Under the pieces are notes generated by a model. It did no database searches and was not told the DNA's origin. It saw only the letters and a program-made list of their open reading frames with translations. A DNA stretch of 64,000 nucleotides from Ooceraea biroi (taxonomy: Eukaryota > Arthropoda > Insecta > Hymenoptera > Formicidae), in assembly GCF_003672135.1 (NCBI RefSeq), contig NC_039513.1:7254833-7318832 (forward strand), read 5' to 3'. This document shows positions 48,647 to 59,558 of the stretch, piece after piece. The position numbers and the translations under genes are program-made. Positions within the stretch are counted from its first letter, which is position 1. Each line of letters opens with the position of its first letter.

Positions 48647-48792
48647 AGGCAGGAGCACAAACTTTTGCATAAGCGCATAAACAGATGCATAAGGAATTTG
48701 ATTGGTCCATTTCCTTATGCACATGCTTATAGACCAATCAAATTTCTTATGCATCTTTGTATGCACTTATGCAAAAGTCTGTGCTCCTGCCT
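48647..48792. mobile_element. Harbinger-like MITE with TTA target duplication
   Basis: This 146-bp element is almost entirely a hairpin, with terminal repeats AGGCAGGAGCACA and TGTGCTCCTGCCT, and TTA directly on both sides (48644-48646 and 48793-48795). A 3-bp TWA duplication is typical of PIF/Harbinger. It is nested in element I, so it is the younger insertion. Confidence 0.75.
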
Positions 48793-48819
48793 TTAGACGT
48801 CTTTAAAGACGTCTATTAG

Positions 48820-49157
48820 ACGTACCGTGGATCATTAATAGAAGATTCACGGAACCTCGGTGGACGATTAATGTACGTCCCATGGACCATTAATGGAAGG
48901 TTCATAGAGCCTCGATGGACGACTAACCGACGTTTCGTGGCATCGAGGTTCCATGAAGCTTCCATTAATGATCCACGGAACGTCTAATAGATGTCCACCG
49001 ATGCTCTATGAACCGTCCATAAATGATCCACGGATCGTCGGTTAGTCGTCTATCGAGGCTCCATGAAGCTTCCATTAATGATCCACGGAACGTCTAATAG
49101 ACGTCCATCGATGCTCCATGAACCGTCCATTAATGATCCATGGAACGTCGGTTAGTC
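48820..49157. repeat. 110-bp (2 x 55-bp) tandem array with inverted copy
   Basis: The unit ATCGAGG-TCCATGAAGCTTCC recurs at 48942 and 49052 (period 110 bp), each made of two diverged 55-bp halves containing ATTAATGATCCACGGA. The preceding 48820-48940 holds the same unit in reverse complement. A further copy resumes at 49930 after element II, showing that the array was split by that insertion. Confidence 0.75.
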
Positions 49158-49926
49158 CCCAGGCAGCACATGTTAGTCTAATATATGTTTCTTAGACGTA
49201 TCTAATGTCTAAGAAACATAAAGTACCATTTAAGAAACGGTTTAAATAGAAACCGTTTTTAGACCTAAATTTTAAAAACGTATTTTTCACGTTTCCACAG
49301 AAACGAAAAATGTGTTTTATTAAATTGATTCGAAATTATATAATTAATATAGAAAAAATAGTAATTTCTACTTAATTTGCGAGTATTAATTATTTTTACA
49401 TCATACGTTTCAATGTACTCGATTATGGAACAAGAGACAAAAATCAACACAAGTGTGTGTGATTCCCGCCTCTGATTCACCAAGCGACCGATAGATGGCC
49501 AGGCCAGGCGTGACGTTCTCGCAAGAAACATTTGCGTTATCACCTTATAAATAACCATCCGGAAAACCGATCCAGTACTCTTTTCTTCTTCTTTTCTTTT
49601 GAAATCATTATTGCTTGAGGTGATATCTCATTCCAAAAGAGTGAGATTTCACTACACGAAATTTAGAGAGTAATTCATAAAATATAAAAATCTAGTTTTT
49701 TTACAAAAATGTGACTTAACTCTGTCTATCTTTGAGGCACTGATATATAGAATTGATAAATATTTTTCTGATGGTTTCTGAAACTTTTTTTCCCGAAAAA
49801 GAAACGTTTCTCTTAACGTTTTTTCGTTGGACATTTTTCTCCTAAATAAACGTTTCAATAAAATGGTTATGAAACGTTACGTTAAAACGTTTATAACGGC
49901 TTTGAAACCAATGTGTGCTGCCTGGG
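49158..49926. mobile_element. Element II (CCCAGGCAGCACA ends, TC duplication) inside element I
   Basis: Terminal repeats CCCAGGCAGCACA and TGTGCTGCCTGGG (13 bp) flank 769 bp, with TC on both sides (49156-49157, 49927-49928). Removing it rejoins the interrupted tandem array. A second, truncated copy lies inverted at 53085-53520. There is no recognisable transposase; the 97-codon frame it carries (49265-49558) shows no known domain. Confidence 0.8.
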
Positions 49927-50309
49927 TCGTCCTTCGAGGCTCCATGAAGCTTCCATTAATGATCCACGGAACGTCGGTTAGTTGTCCACCGAGGCTCCGT
50001 GAACCCTCTATTAATGATCTACAAAACGTCCAATCGACGTCCCATGGACGTCTGTGAAGATGTCTAATGGAGGTCCATTGGACGTGCGCAAAGCGGAACT
50101 ATGGATTTCTAGTGGCTGTCCATTGGATGTCTAAAGGACGTCCACTGGATGGTTTGAACCTCCATGACAGACGTCCATTGGACGTCCAATGGAGGTTTTC
50201 GTTTTATGTGGGGTGTAATGTATATCCATATATACTTTTACTTTGACATATATTGAAGTATCTTTCAAATTCTTTATACGGAATATATATGTTATATACT
50301 ACGTAATAG

Positions 50310-52455
50310 CCCATACAGCACAAAATATTCGGAGAATATTCTAACAACATGTTTTCCATATATTCTGAGAATATTCGAAAAGAATATTCATAAACAGTTC
50401 CACGAATGTTCTAAATGTTATTGGTATGTTATTTGGTAAGTACTCAGAATATTTTAATGATATTTCAATGAATATTCTTATAATATTTTATTTCTTATAA
50501 TATTTCCCATAATATTCCTAGAATATTATATACACTCTAAAAATCTTCATCGTACTTAGTGTTTTAAGTATACACATTTAAGCAGAAATAATAATGTTTG
50601 ACTTATCAAACGCAAGTGGAAAAGCGTTGGAGTTTCAAACACTTTTGTATCAAACATTGCTATATATATTTAAATTGTTTTGCTAAAATCAAACATGAGT
50701 CAAATTAAACAGATATATACGTTTGATTTTTAAACGGGAACAAAATAAAACACAATTTGTGTTTGATTATTAGAAAGTCAAACAGATTTATATTTCAAAC
50801 ACTTTCTAATTACACACTTATGAAACAAACACTTACAAACTTAAGCACTGAATTCTTACAAAATTTCAACAAACCAGATGGCGCACGCGGCGCAGTTTCT
50901 CGCGAGCAAGAGTTGCCTAACAAGGTATTTATTAAATCGTGATACTCTGGGAGTATCTGATGTTATTTGATACAGTAACAAGAATTTCCTTGGCACTATA
51001 TTTTATATTTTCCTTCAAGGTCGTACTAAACATTAATTTTGTAGGATATGCAGCAGGAGGCATTAATTGTGATTTTTCTGATCTTCGAATTTTGCTATAC
51101 AATTCATACTTCGTCGAAAGTAAAAGATGAGTATAATACATGTATTATAAATATAAATACCTTGTTAGGCAACTCTTGCTCGCGAGAAACTGCGCCGCGT
51201 GCGCCATCTGGTTTGTTGAAATTTTGTAAGAATTCAGTGCTTAAGTTTGTAAGTGTTTGTTTCATAAGTGTGTAATTAGAAAGTGTTTGAAATATAAATC
51301 TGTTTGACTTTCTAATAATCAAACACAAATTGTGTTTTATTTTGTTCCCGTTTAAAAATCAAACGTATATATCTGTTTAATTTGACTCATGTTTGATTTT
51401 AGCAAAACAATTTAAATATATATAGCAATGTTTGATACAAAAGTGTTTGAAACTCCAACGCTTTTCCACTTGCGTTTGATAAGTCAAACATTATTATTTC
51501 TGCTTAAATGTGTATACTTAAAACACTAAGTACGATGAAGATTTTTAGAGTGTATATAATATTCTAGGAATATTATGGGAAATATTATAAGAAATAAAAT
51601 ATTATAAGAATATTCATTGAAATATCATTAAAATATTCTGAGTACTTACCAAATAACATACCAATAACATTTAGAACATTCGTGGAACTGTTTATGAATA
51701 TTCTTTTCGAATATTCTCAGAATATATGGAAATCATCCCAGCAAACACAGTCATATAACAGTGATATTGCCATAATATAACAGAATGTGACACGCAATAT
51801 AACATGTTCGTTACATGTAATGTATATGTTAGTTGTAATTTCCCACTCATACGAAATTGCAGTAATATAACAGTAATATAACGTGTTACTAAAATGTTAC
51901 TTCAATGTTATATAAATGGAATATAATTATTTTTTCTTCCTCTTTTTACGACTACAGGTTTGTATTTAATTTATTTTCCTAAACGTTATGCAGAAGTTAG
52001 TACTTTGCTCTTATTTATTATTCGTTCAAAAATGTACCACTTCATTGTAGAAATGAACTTATAATACAAGTTGTATCGTGCCGTGATCACCGTTCTTATA
52101 TATATTTTGTATCATATTTTGCATACGAGAAACGGAAGCCATCTAGCGGACGACTCGACATCTGTATGTTAAAAATGGTATATAACATAGACATAATATG
52201 CAAATATTACAGTTATATAACATCGCATATTTAAGTTATATTACTGCTATATTATTATAACCAATATATAACAGAGCAATATAACAGTTTTATAACACAG
52301 TTATATTGCAGTTACAAAGAAAATTATGTAACTTTAACAGTAATAACATATAACAGTTGTTATATTGCGTGTTACTTCTGTGTTATATGACAGTTATATT
52401 TTGTGTTTGCTGGGATGTTGTTAGAATATTCTCTGAATATTTTGTGCTGTATGGG
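50310..52455. mobile_element. Element III, long-arm foldback element (CCCATACAGCACA ends)
   Basis: The left arm 50310-50932 and the right arm 51154-51736 plus 52415-52455 are near-identical reverse complements of about 620 bp, ending CCCATACAGCACA. The right arm is interrupted by element IV. A 221-bp non-palindromic core (50933-51153) separates the arms. Flanking dinucleotides are AG and AA, so no clean duplication is seen. A 58-residue reading frame is repeated identically in both arms, a measure of how little they have diverged. Confidence 0.8.
51737..52414. mobile_element. Element IV (CCCAGCAAACACA ends, AT duplication) inside element III
   Basis: Terminal repeats CCCAGCAAACACA and TGTGTTTGCTGGG flank 678 bp, with AT on both sides (51735-51736, 52415-52416). 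The interior is full of ATATAACAG-type short repeats in both orientations. Comparison with the intact left arm of element III shows exactly where it inserted. Confidence 0.85.
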
Positions 52456-53084
52456 AATGTACACTTCAAAATAGTTACATTAAATGTATTAACATATAAA
52501 ACTGTAATGTTAACAGGTGAAATATTCAATAGAACATTTAAGTATGGAACATTTAATATGTTAGGACCTAATAGTTAGGTGACTGAAGAATTATGTTAAA
52601 ATGTATCAATTTTTTTATTCATATAGTATGAACGAAAATGTTCTATCAACTTTTCTGATAAGTTATTGTAACTTCTCTTCCATGTAGTTTTCAATTACTT
52701 TGTATGTTATTTTTACATCACACTTAAACCCACACGGAACAAAAACCTCCAATGGACGTCCACTAGAAGTCCATCATGGAGATTTGAAACCTCCATTAGC
52801 ATCTACATAACATCCAGTAAACATCTACTAGACATCCATAGTTCCGCATTTGAAACGTCCATACAACCTCCATTAGACGTATCCATAGATGTTTCGTGGA
52901 TGTAATATAGAGCAATCGTAGATATTTAAAGGAGCTTTGATGGATGAAAGATAGACGTTAACTGGATGTTTTGTTTGTTTCTTTAGAAATTTAACTTTAC
53001 TTACAAATATTAAGAAATTGATTAATTATTCATACTTGTTGCACATATTTTATTTACTCATTTTATGTGTATTTTATGAAAAAG

Positions 53085-53520
53085 TTTCAAAAGAAAAGAG
53101 TACTGGATCGGTTTTCCGGATGGTTATTTATAAGGTGATAACGCAAATGTTTCTTGCGAGAACGTCACGCCTGGCCTGGCCATCTATCGGTCGCTTGGTG
53201 AATCAGAGGCGGGAATCACACACACTTGTGTTGATTTTTGTCTCTTGTTCCATAATCGAGTACATTGAAACGTATGATGTAAAAATAATTAATACTCGCA
53301 AATTAAGTAGAAATTACTATTTTTTCTATATTAATTATATAATTTCGAATCAATTTAATAAAACACATTTTTCGTTTCTGTGGAAACGTGAAAAATACGT
53401 TTTTAAAATTTAGGTCTAAAAACGGTTTCTATTTAAACCGTTTCTTAAATGGTACTTTATGTTTCTTAGACATTAGATACGTCTAAGAAACATATATTAG
53501 GCTAACATGTACTGCCTGGG
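53085..53520. mobile_element. Truncated, inverted copy of element II
   Basis: This is reverse-complementary to 49158-49604 with only a few differences; the 97-codon frame is identical in both. It keeps the CCTGGG end at 53520 and stops abruptly at about 53085, without the other terminus. Confidence 0.8.
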
Positions 53521-53524
53521 TTAT

Positions 53525-53670
53525 AAACACATAAATATGAGTAAATAAAATATGTCCAATAAGTTATGAACAATTGCTCTCTTTCTTAATTACTGTCAGG
53601 CAATTAAGAAAGAGAGCAATTGTTTATAACAATTATTGGACATATTTTATTTACTCATATTTATGTGTTT
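53525..53670. repeat. Hairpin with about 67-bp arms
   Basis: Arm 53525-53591 and arm 53602-53670 are nearly perfect reverse complements, separated by 10 nt. It abuts the end of the truncated element II copy, so it may be a separate small insertion or the stem of element V. Confidence 0.75.
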
Positions 53671-54332
53671 GTAAGTGATCGGTTTGAATATGAGAAATAT
53701 GTTTCTTGTATTTAAAACCAATCATTTATACACATAAAATGAGTAAATAATGTGCAACAAATATGAATAATTAATAAATTTCTTAATATTTGTAAGTAAA
53801 GTTAAATTTCTAAAGAAGCTACAAAACATCCAGTTAACGTCTATTACAAATTTTTAATAATTTAGAAAATTTCACTATTAATTTTTTTGGGTATATTTAC
53901 AAATCCATTATATATCTATAATAGATGTATATTAGACGTCCATGATGGATGTATAGTGGATATCCACTATGGAGGGAATATGGATCTCTATTAGAGATTC
54001 ACCTAACATCCATCGTGGAGATAGATGTCGTATGGAGCGGTGGAGGTTATATGGACGTCTAATGGACGTCATGTTCCGTGTGGGAAGTTACAATAACAAA
54101 AATAAATGTAAAGTATTACGTGTTAATTACTTAACATTTCTAGTTTGTCAAGAAGTAACACATGAATGAGTTACTTTAACTTAAAATTTAGAGTGGACTT
54201 TCTAGGACATGCAAAAAATGTTAAAATTAACATTTTATTTTTTACTGTGTATCGTTAAGTAAATTTATCAATTTTTTAAGGCCGGTATTCATAGTCGGAT
54301 CTTATATACCAACCTAAATGGAAGCAGTTTTA

Positions 54333-54495
54333 CGTTCGTTTATGCAACACTGCAAGCAGAGCATCCAGAGCAGTACCTCTAAAGTAGCTGCGCAGATGGG
54401 ATATATCTTTGCATAAACGAATGACAAACTGCGCTGCAGTCGCTTTCGCAGGCAGAGTAAATGAACATCTGCGGCAGCCACTGCATAAACGAACG
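54333..54495. mobile_element. Inverted-repeat element (CGTTCGTTTATGCA ends)
   Basis: 14-bp inverted ends CGTTCGTTTATGCA and TGCATAAACGAACG, with an additional internal copy of TGCATAAACGAA at 54411. Immediately to the left (54279) is GGCCGGTATTCATAGTCGGA, similar to GGTCGGTATTCA at 59898, so a larger element family may be involved. Confidence 0.5.
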
Positions 54496-54504
54496 CACCC
54501 TATT

Positions 54505-54622
54505 ACACAATGCAAAGGAACAGGGAATAGCCAATCGCGTTGCTCGATTTGGTCATCCGTACTCAAATCGTGTAACGCGATTAGTTATTCCCTGTTCCTG
54601 TGCCTGTTCCTTTGCATTGTGT
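54505..54622. repeat. Hairpin with about 50-bp arms upstream of ADK
   Basis: ACACAATGCAAAGGAACAGG and its reverse complement form the outer stem, and GGAATA/CGCGTT segments extend it, around a loop of about 10 nt. The right arm has a short insertion (GTGCCTGTTC). Probably a MITE. Confidence 0.6.
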
Positions 54623-55272
54623 ATAGGCTTTATTCCATTCGGCGAACCTGGCCACATGCGGAACATTTTTCGCTGCCACTTCGGATCTAGGGAGTTAGGT
54701 CTCCTTACTATTACTTCGTGTCTGAATCCTTTCTCAAATGCACGTATTCATTGACTATCGCAGTTTTGTGTGGAAAATAATTTATAGGTTATGATCGAAG
54801 AGAGAGACTGGAGATGTGACAGTGACGCGATAAAGTGGATTGAAGCAGATAGAACACGATGTAGCTTCGAAAGTGAATGAAAGGACGTCGAAGTGTTTGA
54901 TTAAGTTGGGCGATTCGTTTTGCCGATCATGATGGAGAAAAAGTTTTAGATAAAGCGATTTTCTGTTCGCTTGTCTCGAAGTTTGCAGTCTCTATTCATA
55001 CCTTCGTATTGTTTAATTAGTTGACAATGTCACGTACATTTTCCGTCGTAATACTTTAGTCTTGCAAGTTTTATGTAGCCGTGTAATTCCTTTCGTGTGA
55101 ATGTTACGACTTGTAGCTCTGTAATTATCCTTGCGCGGATGTTATAATGATTGCAGAAATTTTATTTATCTTGTAAGTAATCTAAGGTCAAGAGATATGT
55201 TTATATTAAGTATATTTTAATTTAGAATTCGTTGTTAATCTCCTTATTTATTCACATGCTTACACGAAGCTA

Positions 55273-57181
55273 ATGTTCAGACCTCGCTCCTCAATACGAA
55301 AAATGGTAGAGAAGATTTCACTGCAGAAGACGATCGCTCGATTGGACTTTCCAGCTATTATAGCCTTCGGCAACCCTTTACTGGATATCTTTGTGATGCT
55401 GGAAAATGACGACCTGTTTAAGAAGTACAATCTTAAGACGGATGGTGAAACAGAACTGTGCGAGGAGAAGATGCAGGAGTTAACTGCAGATTTACCATCA
55501 GAGTTAATGAATATATTTATTAGAATATATTTATGTTTGTGCTCTATATATATATATTCTGTTTTTATTTAAATTTTTTATTTATTTAATTTATAAATAT
55601 GAAATTTGTGTTTCATAAGTTTTTATTTTTATTAAGTAAATTGCTTGCGAACAAAAAGAAATAAATTATGATTTAAATTAGATTACACCATCACACATAA
55701 TAAAAATTTTCCTGTTTTGTAGGAGTGAGCAAAATATGTGCCCCGGAGGATCCGCGCAGAATACAATGAGGATCTTACAATGGCTCTGTGATGATACCCA
55801 TGAGTCTCAAATTGGTATTTTTCACGGTGGCCTCGGAAACGATCAAAATGGTTCGATCTTAGAAAAATTAGTTCGAATTTCTGGGGTGGATGTAAGGTTT
55901 GTAGTTACACCACGTAACTCACTCACCAAAGAATGAAGTAATATTTTTTTTCACGGCAATAATGCTATAAATTTTACTTTTGAATATTCTGTTAGGTACG
56001 CCATACATCCAACTCTGCCTACTGGATTATGCGTTTCGCTCGTACACGATACTTCCCGTAGTTTGGTTGCGAATCTTGGTGCAGCTAATGTATATACATT
56101 GGACGACCTGAAGAAGGCGAATTTACGATTGGACAACGTGAAAGTAATTTACATTGAAGGATATTTCATAACGCATAGTTTGGACGTGGCTAAGGAATTG
56201 GTTAAGCGGGCGCAGGAGACAAATATCATAATAGCGTTCAACCTTAGTGGTCTATATATATTTCAGGTATAAACCATAAAATATATCATTATTTCAGTGA
56301 TAATAATATATTAATATATTATTATTAATATATATCAGGTATAACCCATAAAATTTATTATTTATTGATAGCTATTGTAAATAGATAGTAGATATGCTAG
56401 ACAAGAACATCTTATGCAATCTTTGTTTTAACATTGTAAACTTGAATAATGAATGCATTATTCCATTCTGTCTAATTTGTAAAGAATCATCATGCAGCTA
56501 TTTGCGAAATGGTCGGTTACGCCAAGATCGTATTCGGGAATGCGAGGGAAATGATTGCTCTGGCACAGGCATTGAATGTGAAATACGACGACGTTACTGA
56601 CATACCTTTCTTGCTAAATAGCTTGAAGAGAATAACGGTGGACATTTCTAGCGCTAGCTGCAAAGATTGGCTCGCTGATGATGGCATATTCGTCATGACA
56701 CGCGGAGGATCTGCACCGGCGATCATTGTATGGGGCAAAGGACAATCGATTCAGGTTTGTTTCATAAAATATAAAAATCATGTAAATTCAAGTAAACATG
56801 TTGTACAACTAAATAGTAATTAGTAACTATTTATTTATATCATTTATATTATTTATATAAAAACAAAATATATACAACCAAGATGATAAATAATATACAT
56901 ATAAAAAACCTAAGTATATATATTTTTTTTATATTTATAAGAATAAAGGAATAAATTCTTTTTACGTTTATTTCACGCAGATACCACCGATTTCACCAAA
57001 GGCACCTATCGTAGACACAACAGGCGCCGGGGATGCTCTAGTGGCTGGTTTTCTCGCTGGCGTTCTGGCACATTGGGACCCGAAGAATTGCTTAGAATTG
57101 GGATGCAAGGTCGCATCGTACATGATAACCAGATTTGGCGTCACGCTACCGTGCAACCTACCTCCCGATTTGCTGCCATAA
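55273..57181 (+). CDS. ADK: Adenosine kinase (PfkB family)
   Basis: Adenosine kinase phosphorylates adenosine to AMP with ATP (purine salvage; removes adenosine in the methionine cycle). Seen: five exons, 55273-55502, 55723-55896, 55996-56266, 56485-56754 and 56981-57181, give 381 residues (371 from the in-frame ATG at 55303). Motifs in order are AFGNPLLD (substrate pocket), CPGGSAQNTMR, LPTGLCVSLVHD, RSLVANLGAAN, NLSGLYIF, KIVFGN and DTTGAGDALVAGF, the PfkB signature with its catalytic Asp and anion hole. The exon 3/4 joint was chosen at 56266/56485 because it keeps the segment from NLSG to FGN at exactly the length of the human enzyme; GTCTAT at 56250 with the CATGCAG acceptor would also stay in frame but deletes 13 residues. 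The exon 1 donor (GA|GTTAAT) is weak. Confidence 0.93.
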
Positions 57182-57576
57182 CAGTTCGATTCCTTTAGGA
57201 AATTAATGACTAATCGTTACCTGACATACTCGTAATCGTACGGTTATTATTTATTTATTGCTTGAAAAAATTCTACGCGGCGAATTACTCGTCAGAAATG
57301 ATAATTAGCAGTTCTTATCGATGTGACATCAATTAGATATTTATTTTTTCGGGCTATAGTGAATATTTGCAACGCGTATGCGTCACATTGTAAAATGATA
57401 TAGAATTCGTTCCATTGGTTCAATATTGCTATCGCGATCTTGTCATCAGATCGTGCAGCAATCTTAATTATTAACATGCAAACAGGGAAAGAGATATTGA
57501 GCATTGTCCTCGATAAATGTGTTGCTACTAGAGATCTATAGTTTATCTGCCTGCTGTTGCAATGTGCTAAACTGTG

Positions 57577-57578
<2 letters not shown>

Positions 57579-57611
<33 letters not shown>
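57579..57611. repeat. (AT)n microsatellite
   Basis: An uninterrupted AT run of about 32 bp in the sequence following ADK. Confidence 0.9.
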
Positions 57612-57615
<4 letters not shown>

Positions 57616-58077
57616 TTTATAATTAATAATTATATTCATTTTTTCTTTTCCTATTTTTTTATGGTATATAGAGAGACGGTACCGATGTATAGTTTATGTC
57701 ATTGTATACATATGTGTATATACATGTGCGTGTGTATAGAAAATTTTATGTATAGAAAATTTTAAATATATTTAAGTTTATTTTGTGTGTTCTAATCCTT
57801 CATTGTATTGTCTGCACAAATTTATATAATTATTCTATCATATATTGTAAAGTACTCTGCAAACCAATCTCTTTTACATAGCATTGGGTATGTTGAAAGT
57901 GCTAACTGGACTACAGCGAGAATCGCAGGTTAAAAGTTGAAAGATCTATTTATGAAATTAAATATAAAACAAATTTAATGACAAGGTAAAATATTGAAAA
58001 TTGATAGTATTGGACAGGATGACAAAAATATATTTAAGAAATTAACAAAGAGACAAGTTATTATTTCGGTTAAAATA

Positions 58078-58083
58078 TTTATT
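58078..58083 (-). terminator. Poly(A) signal of the THAP gene
   Basis: AATAAA on the minus strand lies about 75 nt past the THAP-gene stop codon. Confidence 0.45.
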
Positions 58084-58157
58084 TCACTTTGAACAATTAT
58101 AAATGATTAATAATAAAATATGTTTAAATATGTGGCTTCAAGCCTTACTACAAAATA

Positions 58158-59558
58158 TCATGAGATGCTTTTCGTAATTATTTTCTTGTCTTTGGCTTTC
58201 TTTAAATCGGTTATTTTCACATCTAATCTTTTTCTTTGTCGTTTCAGTAATTTTACTTTATTTAAGGCAGATGTTAATTTATTTTTCATAACTTCCTTTT
58301 GCTCCCGCAACAAATGCCGAAACATTTCCGCCTGATTTTCTAATTGTCTTGTGTGATCGTCTTTCAATGATTGCACAAGAGCCCTCAAGCGTTCATTATC
58401 TGCTTTAAGAGTTTTAATTTGTAATTCTAGATTTGGTTCATTTGTAGGAAGACATTTATTCGTTCGCACGATCTGTAATCCTGGATTTGGCTCGTTTGTA
58501 GGAATACATTTATTCGTTCGCACAATCTCTACATAAACAAATGTATTAGAATTTCCTATACCGAAATTATAGGCGTACATGCGTACTAAATACATACCTT
58601 TTACGGAAATAGGTACAATGTGTGCATTTCTGTTGCAAATGTTGGAAATTACATCTCTTTTTGCTACTATTTCTGTCGAAATAGGTACTTCGTTAATATT
58701 TTTATTGCAAAAATGTATTTGTAAGAAATATATGTGCACGCTGAACACGCATACCTTCTTTGCAGCCAGTCTTCACTTGTCCATCTATTATTATCCATTA
58801 TTTCAAAATTGCAAATTTACAAATATGTAGGAATTTTTTGTATCAATAACAAGTAATTCTTCTATCATAACTTGATGCATACTTACGTAGATTTATTAAA
58901 CCATTTTGCTCTTGCAATGGATCTACTCGTAGAGCTAAAAGTTTTGTTGGTACTACATTTATTTTTAATCTCTTGTTTTGCTCTTGCAACGGGTCTACTC
59001 GTAGCGCTAAAAGTTTTGTCGGTACTGTATTTATTTTGACTCTTTTATTTTGCTCTTGCAATGGGTCTACTCGTAGTGCTAAGAATTTCGTTGGCACTGC
59101 ATTTATTTTTACTCTTTTGTTTTGCCCCTGCAACGGATCTACTTGTACTGTTAAAGGCTCTGTTGGCGCTGCATTTATTCTTAATCTTTTATTTTGCTCC
59201 TGCAACGGATCTACTCGTAGTGTTAAAAATTCTGTTGGTACTGCATTTATTTTCAATCTTTTTCTGTCCTGTCCTTCAGAAAGAAATTCTTTCTTGAAAT
59301 GCCGTTCACAAATTCTGCTATATGCAGTTATAGAGGATTGTGTTTTATGAATAGCTGTGATCCATTTTTCTGATAAAAGTTTGTCATCTAATGGGAATCT
59401 GAAATATATTTTCAAATGTTTTATTTTTATGTATGTTATGTGTGATTCTACTATTGTAAAAGGTTACATGTATTTCAGCATGCTCACCTGAAGAAAGAAA
59501 TTCCACAGTTTTTCGTTTGCATGCTTTGGCACTCGTTTATCACGCACTTTGTCGGCAT
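58158..59558 (-). CDS. THAP-domain protein with five 24-residue tandem repeats and C-terminal coiled coil
   Basis: THAP domains are C2CH zinc-coordinating DNA-binding modules found in transcription factors and in P-element-type transposases. Seen: five exons, 59488-59558, 58887-59398, 58755-58784, 58598-58672 and 58158-58528, all GT-AG and in phase, total 352 residues. Exon 1 plus the start of exon 2 give CVINEC, FFRFPLD, W of SEKWITAI, ICERHF and AVPTEF, the full set of THAP landmarks. The next 120 residues are five copies of a 24-residue unit (LRVDPLQEQNK + IN-VPT). The C-terminal exon has a duplicated IVRTNKC-PTNEPN motif and then a leucine/lysine-rich coiled coil of about 90 residues. No transposase catalytic domain is seen. 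The 30-nt third exon is supported by phase only. Target and function are unknown. Confidence 0.8.
58904..59263 (-). repeat. 72-bp tandem repeat inside the THAP gene (5 copies)
   Basis: Units begin at 58904, 58976, 59048, 59120 and 59192 and each encodes 24 residues in the same frame. Copies differ at scattered sites (e.g. KIN/RIN, AVPT/TVPT/VVPT/AAPT), with no stop or frameshift, so length and frame have been kept while the copies diverged. Confidence 0.9.

Larger units (their letters stand above)
48073..50212. mobile_element. Foldback-type element I (CCCACATA ends, GT duplication)
   Basis: The left end CCCACATA and right end TATGTGGG are both bordered by GT (48071-48072, 50213-50214). The interior is dominated by short direct and inverted units built on TGGACGTCC / GTCCATTAGACGTCC and carries two later insertions (48647-48792 and 49158-49926). 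There is no transposase, so it would be non-autonomous. The superfamily is not assigned; 2-bp duplications are rare outside the TA-specific groups. Confidence 0.7.
52729..54084. mobile_element. Element V (CCCACACGGAACA ends, AA duplication)
   Basis: Terminal repeats CCCACACGGAACA and TGTTCCGTGTGGG (13 bp) are each bordered by AA (52727-52728, 54085-54086). Sub-terminal DNA has the same TGGACGTCC-type repeats as element I, so the two are relatives. The interior holds a further inverted pair (52981-53065 with about 53725-53820), a truncated element II copy and a 146-bp hairpin. No transposase. Confidence 0.8.
57182..58157. other. ADK to THAP convergent intergenic region
   Basis: 3' UTRs of two convergent genes, with an (AT)n tract. 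No further gene is seen. Confidence 0.5.

Noticed and set aside
49265..49558. 97-codon frame present identically in both element II copies
   Set aside because: Identity reflects the copied element, not selection. No transposase or other domain is visible.
57183..57200. GTTCGATTCC resembling a tRNA T-loop
   Set aside because: It lies in the ADK 3' UTR with no acceptor, D or anticodon stem around it. No tRNA, rRNA or CRISPR array was found anywhere in the window.
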